Position numbers and translations under genes: made by a program. DNA of 6,764 bases from an uncultured Bacilli bacterium (GTDB lineage: Bacteria > Bacillota_I > Bacilli_A > RF39 > UBA660), in the NCBI GenBank assembly GCA_934153655.1, contig CAKPFH010000055.1:1-6764 (forward strand), given 5' to 3'. Below the pieces are notes generated by a model that worked only from the letters and a program-made list of their open reading frames with translations, was not told the DNA's origin and did no database searches. Of this stretch, positions 1-6,397 are shown in pieces (positions within the stretch are counted from its first letter, which is position 1; every line of letters starts with the position of its first letter).

Positions 1-132
1 ACTTTTATATAAATCATCTGTGATAACATCTAAATATTTTACTTTTAAAGTATCATCTTTTAAACTTTTAATTATATCCGTTTTATAACCATCACTTTTA
101 ATGGCAACCAAACTTTTTATTTTTAAAGTATC
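1..132 (-). repeat. 26-codon tandem repeat inside the left-edge gene
   Basis: One full unit (55-132) is followed by a second, partial unit (1-54) at a period of 78 bp. At the DNA level plus-strand 41-61 and 119-139 are close copies, both centred on TTTTAAAGTATCA. The array probably continues beyond the window. Confidence 0.6.
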
Positions 133-183
133 ACTGTTAATTTTTGAAATTAAATTTGATAAAATATTCTCAATCATATTCAT
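1..183 (-). CDS. N-terminal part of a tandem-repeat protein (partial at left edge)
   Basis: The frame opens with ATG at 181-183 and stays open to base 1, giving 61 residues with the C-terminus outside the window. The start is supported by an AGAGG Shine-Dalgarno about 5 nt upstream and an extended -10 box further up. Residues 18-43 and 44-61 line up as a 26-residue repeat, DTLK-(I/V)-K-x-L-x-x-I-x-x-D-x-Y-K, with 10 of 18 positions identical. The pattern of Leu/Ile every 3-4 residues with charged positions between suggests short paired helices, as in HEAT-like or other alpha-solenoid repeats. No signal peptide or membrane segment is visible, so it is probably cytoplasmic. I recall similar degenerate Lys/Asp/Leu repeat proteins from uncultured gut Firmicutes, but I cannot name a function. 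Confidence 0.75.
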   Translation of the reverse strand, partial: MNMIENILSNLISKINSDTLKIKSLVAIKSDGYKTDIIKSLKDDTLKVKYLDVITDDLYKS

Positions 184-204
184 ATAACCTCTACTTTCAA
201 TTAT

Positions 205-213
205 ATTGTATCA
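205..213 (-). promoter_or_regulatory. Extended -10 promoter for the left-edge repeat gene
   Basis: On the minus strand this reads TGATACAAT, an extended -10 (TGn) with a one-mismatch -10 hexamer, placed about 22 nt before the ATG at 183. The -35 position (about 228-233, AACATT) matches poorly, which is tolerable for an extended -10 promoter. Lying downstream of the preceding gene's terminator, it fits a separate transcription unit. Confidence 0.4.
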
Positions 214-264
214 TATATTTATGAATAAATGTTTTTATTATTATATTATTTACTCTCATTTTAC

Positions 265-289
265 AAAAAAAATTAGACTTAGCTAATTT
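265..289 (-). terminator. Hairpin terminator of the membrane-anchored protein gene
   Basis: On the minus strand, 283-289 pairs with 270-276 in a 7-bp stem (AAATTAG/CTAATTT) around a 6-nt loop. A run of eight T (272-265) overlaps the 3' arm and extends beyond it. The stop codon TAA (279-281) lies in the loop. The stem is AT-rich and therefore weak, but its position and T-run fit an intrinsic terminator. Confidence 0.5.
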
Positions 290-968
290 CTTTTATTTGA
301 TAGTAATTTCCATTTAATTTAATTTTCATAGTTCTAGTACCAAAGTTATTAGAATAACCATCTGTTATATTAAAGATAAGTTTATATTCATAATCACCTA
401 TTTTTTCAGATGCTTTAAATGTTAAAATCTTGTTATCCATTCCAATACTTCTTCCTATTATATAATAGTTATCATTATCTTCTTGTAAAACAAATTCTTC
501 ACTACTTGTGTCTAACTTAGGCATTTCTAAAGTACCAAAATATTTATTAATTAATTCTTTACTAGCATTTTTACTAATACTTCTTTTCCAATTAATATCA
601 TTTATTTTTTCTTCATGAATTAAAGTATCACTTTTAGAAGAAAAATAAGTTAAATAAGTAGTTAAGAAATCTTTAGCATTTATACCATTTGCATACTCAT
701 TATAAAATAATTTCTCATTATAGCAAACAAAACGATTAACAGAATTAGTTAAATCAAGATTACAATTATCATAATCAATACTATTATGTATTTCTATTTT
801 ACTATCATCTACTATAACTTTATCATTATCATTATCAGTCTTATTATCATTATCTTTATTTTCTATATTATTATCTTTAAATACTTTATCGTAGATAATA
901 AAACCTCCTAAACAAAGTACTAATATTGTTAAAATAACAACTAAAACTTTTAAATTATTTTCTTTCAT
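279..968 (-). CDS. Membrane-anchored extracytoplasmic protein of unknown function
   Basis: A 229-residue protein. Residues 1-7 are short and charged (two Lys), residues 8-26 are a strongly hydrophobic segment, and a Lys follows, so this is an N-in signal anchor. The single Cys19 is not in a good lipobox, so a lipoprotein is unlikely. Residues 31-56 form a low-complexity Asp/Asn/Lys linker that would hold the folded domain away from the membrane. The outer domain (about 57-229) contains only two cysteines, Cys69 and Cys82, which could form a disulfide outside the cell. The last 40 residues look beta-rich. The start has an AAAAGGAG Shine-Dalgarno (974-981) about 5 nt upstream, and its own promoter lies just before it. 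No recognised catalytic motif; function unknown. Confidence 0.85.
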   Translation of the reverse strand: MKENNLKVLVVILTILVLCLGGFIIYDKVFKDNNIENKDNDNKTDNDNDKVIVDDSKIEIHNSIDYDNCNLDLTNSVNRFVCYNEKLFYNEYANGINAKDFLTTYLTYFSSKSDTLIHEEKINDINWKRSISKNASKELINKYFGTLEMPKLDTSSEEFVLQEDNDNYYIIGRSIGMDNKILTFKASEKIGDYEYKLIFNITDGYSNNFGTRTMKIKLNGNYYQIKEIS

Positions 969-987
969 AAATTCTCCTTTTAATTTA

Positions 988-1015
988 ATTATAAACTATA
1001 ATTTTAAAATTACAA
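988..1015 (-). promoter_or_regulatory. Promoter of the membrane-anchored protein gene
   Basis: On the minus strand a perfect -10 box TATAAT (988-993) lies 16 nt from a -35-like TTGTAA (1010-1015, 4 of 6). The predicted start site falls near 981, leaving a leader of only about 13 nt that begins at the Shine-Dalgarno. In such an AT-rich stretch a chance match is possible. Confidence 0.45.
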
Positions 1016-1044
1016 GTAAAAGCAATAAAAATAAATTTTTTATT

Positions 1045-2868
1045 TTATTTCTTTACTTTTATTTTACTTAAATACTCATCTATTGAATTACTTTGCATAT
1101 TTATATAATCACAAGTAGTATCTATTTCTTTTTCTAATTGATAAATTTGTCTATCAGTTGGCTTTTTAAAATAACAAGTATCTAAACATAATAAATTTAA
1201 AATATCACAAAATCTTCTTAAAGGACTGGTAATATGAGAATAGTAAGATACATCTAAACCTTTATGTCCTTGATTAAATCTAGTATAGAAAGCTTTAGGA
1301 AATCTAGATTTTATATCCATTAACATTTTCTTTTGATTTATATCTTTAGGATTTTTTATATATTCATCTAAAATAATTAGCCATTTCTCATCTATTTTAT
1401 GACATCTATAAGCATATGGATAACCTAAATCATGAAACATTTCAGCTGTTTTAAAACCTGTAAACATCATTAAATAACTAATTAAACTCTCTGAAAAAGA
1501 AGATGTTCCTTGTTTATTACCAATAATACTTTCTCTTTTTAATTCTTCATAAATTTTAGCATTTTTAAATAATTTTTTTAAATATTTTAAAACCTCATCA
1601 TATAAACCCAACATTTCATTTTCTTCTTTAGTAGCTCCCCCTTTTTTATATAAATCATTTATTTCAGTATAAGTATGCCTTTTACTTACATTTATAACAG
1701 TATTTAAAACTTTAAAATCAACTATTCCATATTCTTTATTAAATTCAAAGCAAAAACTTTTAGCAAGTCTTTTTTTATTTTTTAAAAGCGATAACTTATT
1801 ACTTGATAAAATACTTGGTAGCATTTGACTAGGTGGATTTATATTATAGATAGTTGTTGTTCTTAACTTAGCATCATTTATAATACTAGAATTATATCCA
1901 TACATTCCTAAAGGATCAGTTATATGAACTTTAAACATGATATTTCCATTTTTAAGTCTTTCAATTGATATTCCATCATCTAATACAGTTGAATCTATAT
2001 CATCTATAGTTATAATATAATCATTTAAATAAATTCTATTTTCAAGCATATCTTCAAAGTGATCTAAAACATCTATTTCTCCTTTATTCATTTCATATTC
2101 TTCTAAATTAATATTATAATTATTTAAAACATATTGTTTTTTTAATTTACTAATTATATTTTTAAGATCTTCTAAATCAGTTTTAGTTAAACCATTTTTA
2201 TAATTAATAAAATCACTTAAAGTTTCTAGAATATCTTCTCTTATTTGATTATCAAGTTCAAATGCAGAGGTATCAAGGATTTTATTAATTACTCTTAAAT
2301 AATAAGAAGAGTTTTTCTTATCTTTTTCTTTTAAACATTTTAAATAAATATCAATTATATTTAAAAAAATAGGAGTTTCTTTGCTAACATTTACAATACT
2401 AGGATCTTTTTCAATTAAAATATCTAAGTATTCTAAATTTTTAAAATTAAATATTGTTTCATAGACTAAATTATATAAATAATTATCATTTATATTATTA
2501 ACTATTTTCTCTTTTTTTCTACTTAAAATCTCTTCTAAATTAATACTAGTATTACGAAAGTATTCTTGATCATATAAATCAACCATTCCTATGGCTTTTT
2601 TATATATTTTTTTAAGTTTTGCTATTAAAGAGTGATAATGACTTTTTTTATTTTTACTAAGTTGTTCATATGATATTTTTAAATAAGAACTAGCTTTAGT
2701 TAAATATTCATAGTTATTTATAGGATTATAGTTAATAACTGCATCTTCTATTATATTAATAAGTAATAAAAAGAAAGCACTATCATCAAGATTTAAATGC
2801 ATACGACAGTTATTGTAATCACTGCTTTTTAATATTATTTTTAATCTTAACATATTGCTTTCTTTCAT
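1045..2868 (-). CDS. RNB-domain (RNase II/R superfamily) protein, divergent
   Basis: A 607-residue protein. The RNB exoribonuclease core spans about residues 280-595. It includes the metal-site region TIDDIDSTVLDDGIS (287-301), then HITD (315-318), LRTTTIY (335-341), MLP (349-351), a helix around Glu460, YRCHK (487-491) and the C-terminal signature YSHITSPLRRFCD (543-555). RNB enzymes degrade RNA 3'-to-5' hydrolytically using Mg2+. Of the usual D-x5-D-x-D-D acids, Asp289, Asp297 and Asp298 are present, but the second position is Val295. The protein ends where an S1 domain would normally start. The N-terminal 280 residues look entirely helical, with no cold-shock/OB signature. It is therefore a divergent RNase or an RNA-binding derivative. 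It follows dnaI by 3 nt. ATG at 2868 is chosen because an AAGGAG lies 7 nt upstream; Met6 has no such site. Confidence 0.8.
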   Translation of the reverse strand: MKESNMLRLKIILKSSDYNNCRMHLNLDDSAFFLLLINIIEDAVINYNPINNYEYLTKASSYLKISYEQLSKNKKSHYHSLIAKLKKIYKKAIGMVDLYDQEYFRNTSINLEEILSRKKEKIVNNINDNYLYNLVYETIFNFKNLEYLDILIEKDPSIVNVSKETPIFLNIIDIYLKCLKEKDKKNSSYYLRVINKILDTSAFELDNQIREDILETLSDFINYKNGLTKTDLEDLKNIISKLKKQYVLNNYNINLEEYEMNKGEIDVLDHFEDMLENRIYLNDYIITIDDIDSTVLDDGISIERLKNGNIMFKVHITDPLGMYGYNSSIINDAKLRTTTIYNINPPSQMLPSILSSNKLSLLKNKKRLAKSFCFEFNKEYGIVDFKVLNTVINVSKRHTYTEINDLYKKGGATKEENEMLGLYDEVLKYLKKLFKNAKIYEELKRESIIGNKQGTSSFSESLISYLMMFTGFKTAEMFHDLGYPYAYRCHKIDEKWLIILDEYIKNPKDINQKKMLMDIKSRFPKAFYTRFNQGHKGLDVSYYSHITSPLRRFCDILNLLCLDTCYFKKPTDRQIYQLEKEIDTTCDYINMQSNSIDEYLSKIKVKK

Positions 2869-2871
2869 ATT

Positions 2872-3777
2872 CTAACTCCTTCTATTAACACTTACTAAAG
2901 TAATTTCACAACTTAAATATTTAATTCTTTCTATTATTCTTCTAGCTTTAACTTTATCAGTTACACCATTGGTAACTTGTAAATGATTTTCAAGTTCATC
3001 TATTGTTAAGTTAGAAGTGAAAAAAGTTTTTAAATTAAAATCCATTCTATATTGTAAAATACTTCCAAGTATTTCATCTCTTGCCCAATCAGTTAGCTTT
3101 TCAGCTCCTATATCATCTATTAATAAAAGTGGTACTTTTTTAATATAATCAAATTTTTCTTCATATAAACTACTTGTATTAAAACTTGCTTTTAAACTTC
3201 TTAAAAATTCTGGAAAATAGATAATAGCACTTTGATAATTTTGTTTAGCAAGTTCATTAAATAAAGCTGCTATTAAATAAGATTTACCAGAACCAAAATT
3301 ACCAGTTAGATAAATTCCTTTACAATCTTTATTTTCTCTATAATCATCATAAAAAGATTTAATTTTTTTAATTATTTCTAAACGTTTTAAATCATCTTTA
3401 TAAATATTTTTAAAACTAGCATTTTTAATTAAAGTAGGCATTTCAAAATAATAAACATTATTTTTATATTTATTTATTTTTTCACATTCCTCTTTATATT
3501 TACATTTTTGATAAGAAAAAGTAATAGCATTATTAGAAACTTTAGGGGTTAAGATAAATCCTGCTAAAGCATTTTTACAAGCAAGTAAAGAAGAACAATT
3601 AGAACAATTTCTAAGTTCTAAACTAGCTTCTTTAAGACGTGATGTATATTTCATTTTAACTGTTTGATCTACATCAAGACTATCAGTTATTTGTTTGAAA
3701 TATAAATCAGTTAAAGCAGATGCATAATTAGTTTTTAATAAATTTGTATTATTTTTTTTAACTCCTAATTTTTCCAT
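2872..3777 (-). CDS. dnaI: Primosomal helicase loader DnaI
   Basis: A 301-residue AAA+ ATPase that loads the replicative helicase DnaC (the Gram-positive DnaB) onto DNA in initiation and restart. The N-terminal domain has a cysteine cluster (Cys58, Cys61, Cys67, Cys92, Cys98) resembling the zinc-binding helicase-interaction module of Bacillus DnaI. The ATPase domain has Walker A TGNFGSGKS (158-166), Walker B LLLIDDIG (217-224), a sensor-1-like FTSN (253-256) and arginine-finger candidates in the segment ARRIIERI (278-285). Length and domain order match Bacillus DnaI (about 310 residues). It starts 7 nt after the deaminase gene and ends 3 nt before the RNB gene, so it is translated from a shared transcript. 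The usual partner gene dnaB (membrane-associated loader) is not in this window. Confidence 0.93.
   Translation of the reverse strand: MEKLGVKKNNTNLLKTNYASALTDLYFKQITDSLDVDQTVKMKYTSRLKEASLELRNCSNCSSLLACKNALAGFILTPKVSNNAITFSYQKCKYKEECEKINKYKNNVYYFEMPTLIKNASFKNIYKDDLKRLEIIKKIKSFYDDYRENKDCKGIYLTGNFGSGKSYLIAALFNELAKQNYQSAIIYFPEFLRSLKASFNTSSLYEEKFDYIKKVPLLLIDDIGAEKLTDWARDEILGSILQYRMDFNLKTFFTSNLTIDELENHLQVTNGVTDKVKARRIIERIKYLSCEITLVSVNRRS
2876..2881 (-). promoter_or_regulatory. Shine-Dalgarno of the RNB gene inside the end of dnaI
   Basis: The minus strand reads AAGGAG, 7 nt before the ATG at 2868. These bases are also part of the last Arg-Arg-Ser codons of dnaI, whose TAG stop lies between this site and the start. 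Termination on dnaI would thus place ribosomes at the RNB start, which suggests translational coupling. Confidence 0.65.
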
Positions 3778-3780
3778 ACT

Positions 3781-3786
3781 CCTCCT
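3781..3786 (-). promoter_or_regulatory. Shine-Dalgarno of dnaI overlapping the deaminase stop codon
   Basis: The minus strand reads AGGAGG, and the TAG stop of the preceding gene (3785-3787) shares two bases with it. The distance to the dnaI ATG is only about 3 nt, shorter than the usual 5-9. No better start codon is seen downstream before Met42, so the annotated start is kept. Confidence 0.6.
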
Positions 3787-4234
3787 AATAAATTGTATTT
3801 TTATAATTATTTAATAATTCCTTACAATCTTTATTTTCTATTTTTATAACTTTAATTACATCTTTATTTTTATTTTCTAAATAATCATAGATTAAATTAT
3901 CACGAAAACCTATTCTAGCTACTTCTAATCTAGTAGTTGCATAATATACTTCTTTAATATTTGACCAAATAATAGCTGATAAACACATAGGACATGGTTC
4001 ACTTGTTGAATAAATCATACAACCTGTTAAGTCATAAGTATTTAAGTTTTTACAAGCATCACGAATAGCTGTTATTTCAGCATGAGCTGTAGGATCATTT
4101 TTTAATAATACTTTATTATTACCAATTCCTACTATTTCCCCATTTTTTACTATAACTGCTCCAAATGGTCCTCCTTCTTTATTTAAAACCCCTTTACTTG
4201 CAACCATAGTTGCATAATCAAAATATTCCTTCAT
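3785..4234 (-). CDS. guaD: Guanine deaminase-like nucleoside/nucleobase deaminase
   Basis: A 149-residue zinc-dependent deaminase of the cytidine/deoxycytidylate deaminase fold. The zinc motif is HAE (His51, catalytic Glu53) plus PCPMC (Cys81, Cys84). The N-terminal GGPFGAVIVKNG (21-32), NDPTAHAE (46-53) and C-terminal IGFRDNLIY (108-116) resemble Bacillus GuaD, which converts guanine to xanthine and ammonia, more than tRNA adenosine deaminase TadA, which has a different C-terminal part. Substrate is inferred from this resemblance; another purine or nucleoside is possible. It is the first gene of an operon with dnaI and the RNB gene. ATG at 4234 has GAGG 5 nt upstream. The link with replication genes is probably only co-transcription. 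Confidence 0.88.
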   Translation of the reverse strand: MKEYFDYATMVASKGVLNKEGGPFGAVIVKNGEIVGIGNNKVLLKNDPTAHAEITAIRDACKNLNTYDLTGCMIYSTSEPCPMCLSAIIWSNIKEVYYATTRLEVARIGFRDNLIYDYLENKNKDVIKVIKIENKDCKELLNNYKNTIY

Positions 4235-4262
4235 ATAAACCTCATCTTAATATTAACACAAA

Positions 4263-4290
4263 ATAATATTTTAAACAATTAATTTGACAA
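4263..4290 (-). promoter_or_regulatory. Promoter of the deaminase-dnaI-RNB operon
   Basis: On the minus strand the -35 box TTGTCA (4285-4290, 5 of 6) is separated by 16 nt from the -10 box TATTAT (4263-4268, 5 of 6). The predicted start site near 4256 gives a leader of about 22 nt. The promoter sits directly behind the terminator of the aminopeptidase gene. Confidence 0.5.
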
Positions 4291-4292
4291 CG

Positions 4293-4320
4293 AAAAAGAC
4301 CTAATAATTTAAGTCTTTTA
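4293..4320 (-). terminator. Hairpin terminator at the end of the aminopeptidase gene
   Basis: Bases 4313-4319 pair with 4294-4300 (AAAAGAC/GTCTTTT). After one mismatch the stem continues for 3 bp around a 4-nt loop. On the minus strand it ends in TTTTT followed by CG. The TAG stop codon (4301-4303) lies within the hairpin. The T-run is largely part of the stem, so termination may be incomplete. Confidence 0.5.
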
Positions 4321-5398
4321 ATTCATCAATAACAAATACTCCATTTTCACGAATTAATTTATCATCAAAATAGATATTTCCTCCTCCATAATCACTTCTT
4401 TGAATTAAAACCATATCCCAGTGAATATTAGAATTATTACCATTATAACATTCTTTATAAGCTGATCCTGGGGTAAAATGAATACTACCTGCTATTTTTT
4501 CATCATATAAAATGTCTCCAATTGGATGCATTATCATAGGATTTAACCCAAGTGAGAATTCTCCTACATATCTACTACCTTCATCAGTATCAAATATTTT
4601 ATTTATTTCAACTTCACCTTCTTTGGAAGTTGCTTTAATAATTTTTCCATCTTTAAATGTTAAACTAACATCATGAAAAATATTACCATTATAGGGAGAT
4701 GGAGTATTATAAGTAATAGTTCCATTAACACTATCTTTAATTGGTGCTGTAAACACTTCCCCATCTGGAATATTAGCTTCACCTGAACAAATAATTGCAG
4801 GAAGACCTTTAATACTAAAAGTAATATCCGTTCCAGGGGCTGTAATTCTTACTTTATCCGTACTTTCCATTAATTTTTTTAAAGGTAACATTGATCTATG
4901 CATCTTGTCATAATCAACTGTCATAGTATCAAAAGCAAAATTAAAGAAACTTTCATAACTAGTCTTAGCTTTATAAGCATCTATATAACTTGGATAATTT
5001 AAAAGTACCCATCTTCTTTGATTAATTTCAATATCTTTAAAAGGACTAAGTTCTTCTTTTAATTTATTGTTTAAATCTCTATCAACATTTTTATCATAAT
5101 AATCACTTGTTGTATATCTTATTTGAATAAAACAGTCATACTCTTCAACTTCAAATTTAAAAATATTTTTCTTATTTTCAATTATATTATCATTTAAATT
5201 TTCTTTAATTATATTTTCAAACTCAGGATCAAGATATTTAACTGTTGGAATTCCCCCTTGAACTAATATTTTTTTAATTAAAGTTTTAATAAAATAATTA
5301 CATTCATTTGATTGATAAGTTATTAAAACCTTATCGCCTTTTTTAACTTGTAAACTATGATTAACAATTGTTTCACTTAATTTTTTAACTCTTTCCAT
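4301..5398 (-). CDS. M29-family metallo-aminopeptidase (AmpS-like)
   Basis: A 365-residue cytoplasmic exopeptidase that removes N-terminal residues from peptides using two metal ions. The C-terminal half carries the family's metal-site blocks in order: NIPDGEVF with Glu214, VGEFSLGLNP with Glu280, GSIHFTPGSAY with His307 and Tyr314, and NIHWDM with His326 and Asp328. The N-terminal half (about 1-160) is the less conserved domain. It is somewhat shorter than typical AmpS proteins (about 410), with no obvious missing motif. The ATG at 5396-5398 is chosen because AAGGA (5406-5410) lies 7 nt upstream. An in-frame TTG at 5404 would sit 1 nt from that site. It appears monocistronic: a terminator hairpin covers its stop codon and the next gene has its own promoter. 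Confidence 0.9.
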   Translation of the reverse strand: MERVKKLSETIVNHSLQVKKGDKVLITYQSNECNYFIKTLIKKILVQGGIPTVKYLDPEFENIIKENLNDNIIENKKNIFKFEVEEYDCFIQIRYTTSDYYDKNVDRDLNNKLKEELSPFKDIEINQRRWVLLNYPSYIDAYKAKTSYESFFNFAFDTMTVDYDKMHRSMLPLKKLMESTDKVRITAPGTDITFSIKGLPAIICSGEANIPDGEVFTAPIKDSVNGTITYNTPSPYNGNIFHDVSLTFKDGKIIKATSKEGEVEINKIFDTDEGSRYVGEFSLGLNPMIMHPIGDILYDEKIAGSIHFTPGSAYKECYNGNNSNIHWDMVLIQRSDYGGGNIYFDDKLIRENGVFVIDELKDLNY

Positions 5399-5405
5399 AA
5401 ACAAA

Positions 5406-5410
5406 TCCTT
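5406..5410 (-). promoter_or_regulatory. Ribosome binding site that fixes the aminopeptidase start
   Basis: AAGGA on the minus strand is 7 nt from the ATG at 5398, an ideal spacing. It is only 1 nt from the TTG at 5402-5404, which rules out that longer reading. The 46-nt gap to the divergent gene shows no convincing promoter pair for either gene. Confidence 0.7.
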
Positions 5411-5444
5411 CCATTAACATAAAATACAGAGAAAGGAGTATTTT

Positions 5445-5705
5445 ATGTATACCAGTTATAATATACCACAAAATAGTAATAATTATCAAAAAAATTATAA
5501 AAATTATCCAACTACAACCTATTACAATAATGGAGATAGATTTATAGGTGGTGGATTTTTAGCACCATTTTTACTAGGTGGAGTTGGAGGGTATTTAGTA
5601 GGAAGACCAAATTATAATAATCAAGGTCCAATTCCTGTATATTTTCCACCTAATCAACCAATGCCTTATTATCCACCTTATTCTAATACAAATATTTATT
5701 ACTAA
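5445..5705 (+). CDS. Small Tyr/Asn/Pro-rich protein with glycine-rich hydrophobic core
   Basis: An 86-residue protein and the only plus-strand gene. It has 15 Tyr, 14 Asn and 12 Pro. The N-terminal 30 residues are polar (Tyr/Asn), residues 33-53 are a Gly-rich hydrophobic stretch (IGGG, LLGGVGG) that could pack as a glycine-zipper membrane helix, and the C-terminal 33 residues are Pro/Tyr-rich. This layout resembles small surface or spore-coat-type proteins seen in Firmicutes, but nothing here proves sporulation or location. A clear AAAGGAG (5432-5438) lies 6 nt before the ATG. It is divergent from the aminopeptidase gene and converges with the next minus-strand gene via a shared terminator. 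Function unknown. Confidence 0.8.
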   Translation: MYTSYNIPQNSNNYQKNYKNYPTTTYYNNGDRFIGGGFLAPFLLGGVGGYLVGRPNYNNQGPIPVYFPPNQPMPYYPPYSNTNIYY

Positions 5706-5730
5706 AATAAACCCTTTTCTGGGTTTATTT
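5705..5730. terminator. Bidirectional hairpin terminator between convergent genes
   Basis: A perfect 10-bp inverted repeat (AAATAAACCC/GGGTTTATTT) surrounds a 6-nt loop. It begins on the last base of the plus-strand stop codon (5703-5705) and contains the minus-strand TAA (5725-5727). T-rich but interrupted tails follow on both strands, so it can serve both convergent genes. Confidence 0.75.
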
Positions 5731-6336
5731 AATTAATTTTTTAGTATAAACTGCCATACTTCGAGTTTCTAAATCAGTATGTTCAATAATTTCTAAATCT
5801 TGGTTAGTATCAAGAATTGCTTCTAAAAGACTAGCTCGATTTTCAAAATCTTGATCATAAATAAAACCATGTACTCCAATTACAACTGGGTAATCATGTT
5901 TAATTAAAGTATAAGCAAGAGCATTATCTTTATTACTTGGATTTTGAAATAAAAAAGCCGATGGTCTTTTAAAAATAATTCTTCCTTTATTATTACTTAA
6001 TTCAAGAGAAACTTCATCTGATACAAAAGTATCACCTGTTAATAACTGTCTTGAACCAACATTTTTAATTGAACTTGCATAAGGAGTAACTAAAACACTA
6101 CAATCTCTACAATTAGTGATTGTATCATCTTCACCCTTTGAAAATTCAATTACATCATCAAAATTAACATTAATATTATCAGATATAAAACGACGATAAC
6201 TATTAGAACTTGCCTTTAATTCAAAAAGCCATTTATTAAAATTTCTATAATCATCAACATTATAATAATTAAAATTAACAATTCCACAAGTCTTCTTATA
6301 TTCATCAATTAACTTTACTAAATATTCTAAATTCAT
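5725..6336 (-). CDS. Soluble protein of unknown function (203 residues)
   Basis: No family is recognised. There is no signal peptide or membrane segment, so it is probably cytoplasmic. The N-terminal 65 residues look helical. A CRDC pair (Cys76, Cys79) follows, then a mixed alpha/beta part with predicted strands at about 119-131 (GRIIFKRPSAFLF) and 150-159 (PVVIGVHGFI). A third cysteine is Cys17. Two cysteines alone do not make a zinc site, though His147, His156 or Cys17 could contribute. The start has GAGG (6343-6346) 6 nt upstream and a promoter directly before it. Its end overlaps the bidirectional terminator. It lies between the surface-protein gene and the small Tyr-rich gene but shows no detectable functional link with either. 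Confidence 0.8.
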   Translation of the reverse strand: MNLEYLVKLIDEYKKTCGIVNFNYYNVDDYRNFNKWLFELKASSNSYRRFISDNINVNFDDVIEFSKGEDDTITNCRDCSVLVTPYASSIKNVGSRQLLTGDTFVSDEVSLELSNNKGRIIFKRPSAFLFQNPSNKDNALAYTLIKHDYPVVIGVHGFIYDQDFENRASLLEAILDTNQDLEIIEHTDLETRSMAVYTKKLIK

Positions 6337-6353
6337 ACTACACCTCTATACTA

Positions 6354-6381
6354 ATTATAAAGAATTTAAAAGAAAAAGCAA
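6354..6381 (-). promoter_or_regulatory. Promoter of the 203-residue protein gene
   Basis: On the minus strand a perfect TATAAT (6354-6359) lies 16 nt from TTGCTT (6376-6381, a weak -35 with only TTG conserved). The predicted start site near 6347 leaves a leader of about 10 nt that begins at the Shine-Dalgarno. The -35 overlaps the T-run of the upstream terminator. Confidence 0.4.
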
Positions 6382-6397
6382 GTGATTTTACACTTAC
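6368..6397 (-). terminator. Intrinsic terminator of the surface-protein gene
   Basis: On the minus strand, GTAAGTG (6397-6391) pairs with CACTTGC (6384-6378) in a 7-bp stem with one G-U pair and a 6-nt loop. TTTTTCTTTT (6377-6368) follows directly. It starts on the base after the TAG stop. This is the most typical terminator in the window. Confidence 0.75.

Noticed and set aside
1024..1044. A/T-only inverted repeat after the RNB gene as a terminator
   Set aside because: The 8-bp stem has no G-C pairs and is not followed by a T-run; such pairs are common by chance in this AT-rich DNA.
2344..2433. Ankyrin-like segment in the RNB protein N-terminus (EKDPSIVN and ETPIF)
   Set aside because: Only one degenerate unit is visible, with no flanking repeat and no conserved loop; most likely ordinary helical sequence.
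4284..4289. Perfect TTGACA on the plus strand
   Set aside because: No -10 box lies 16-18 nt downstream, and it would only read antisense into the aminopeptidase gene.
5399..5404. Longer aminopeptidase reading starting at TTG (5402-5404)
   Set aside because: The Shine-Dalgarno AAGGA would be only 1 nt from this codon, while the ATG at 5398 has ideal 7-nt spacing.
5420..5425. TAAAAT as the -10 box of the small plus-strand gene
   Set aside because: It has no recognisable -35, and the start site would fall inside the Shine-Dalgarno; possible but not supportable.
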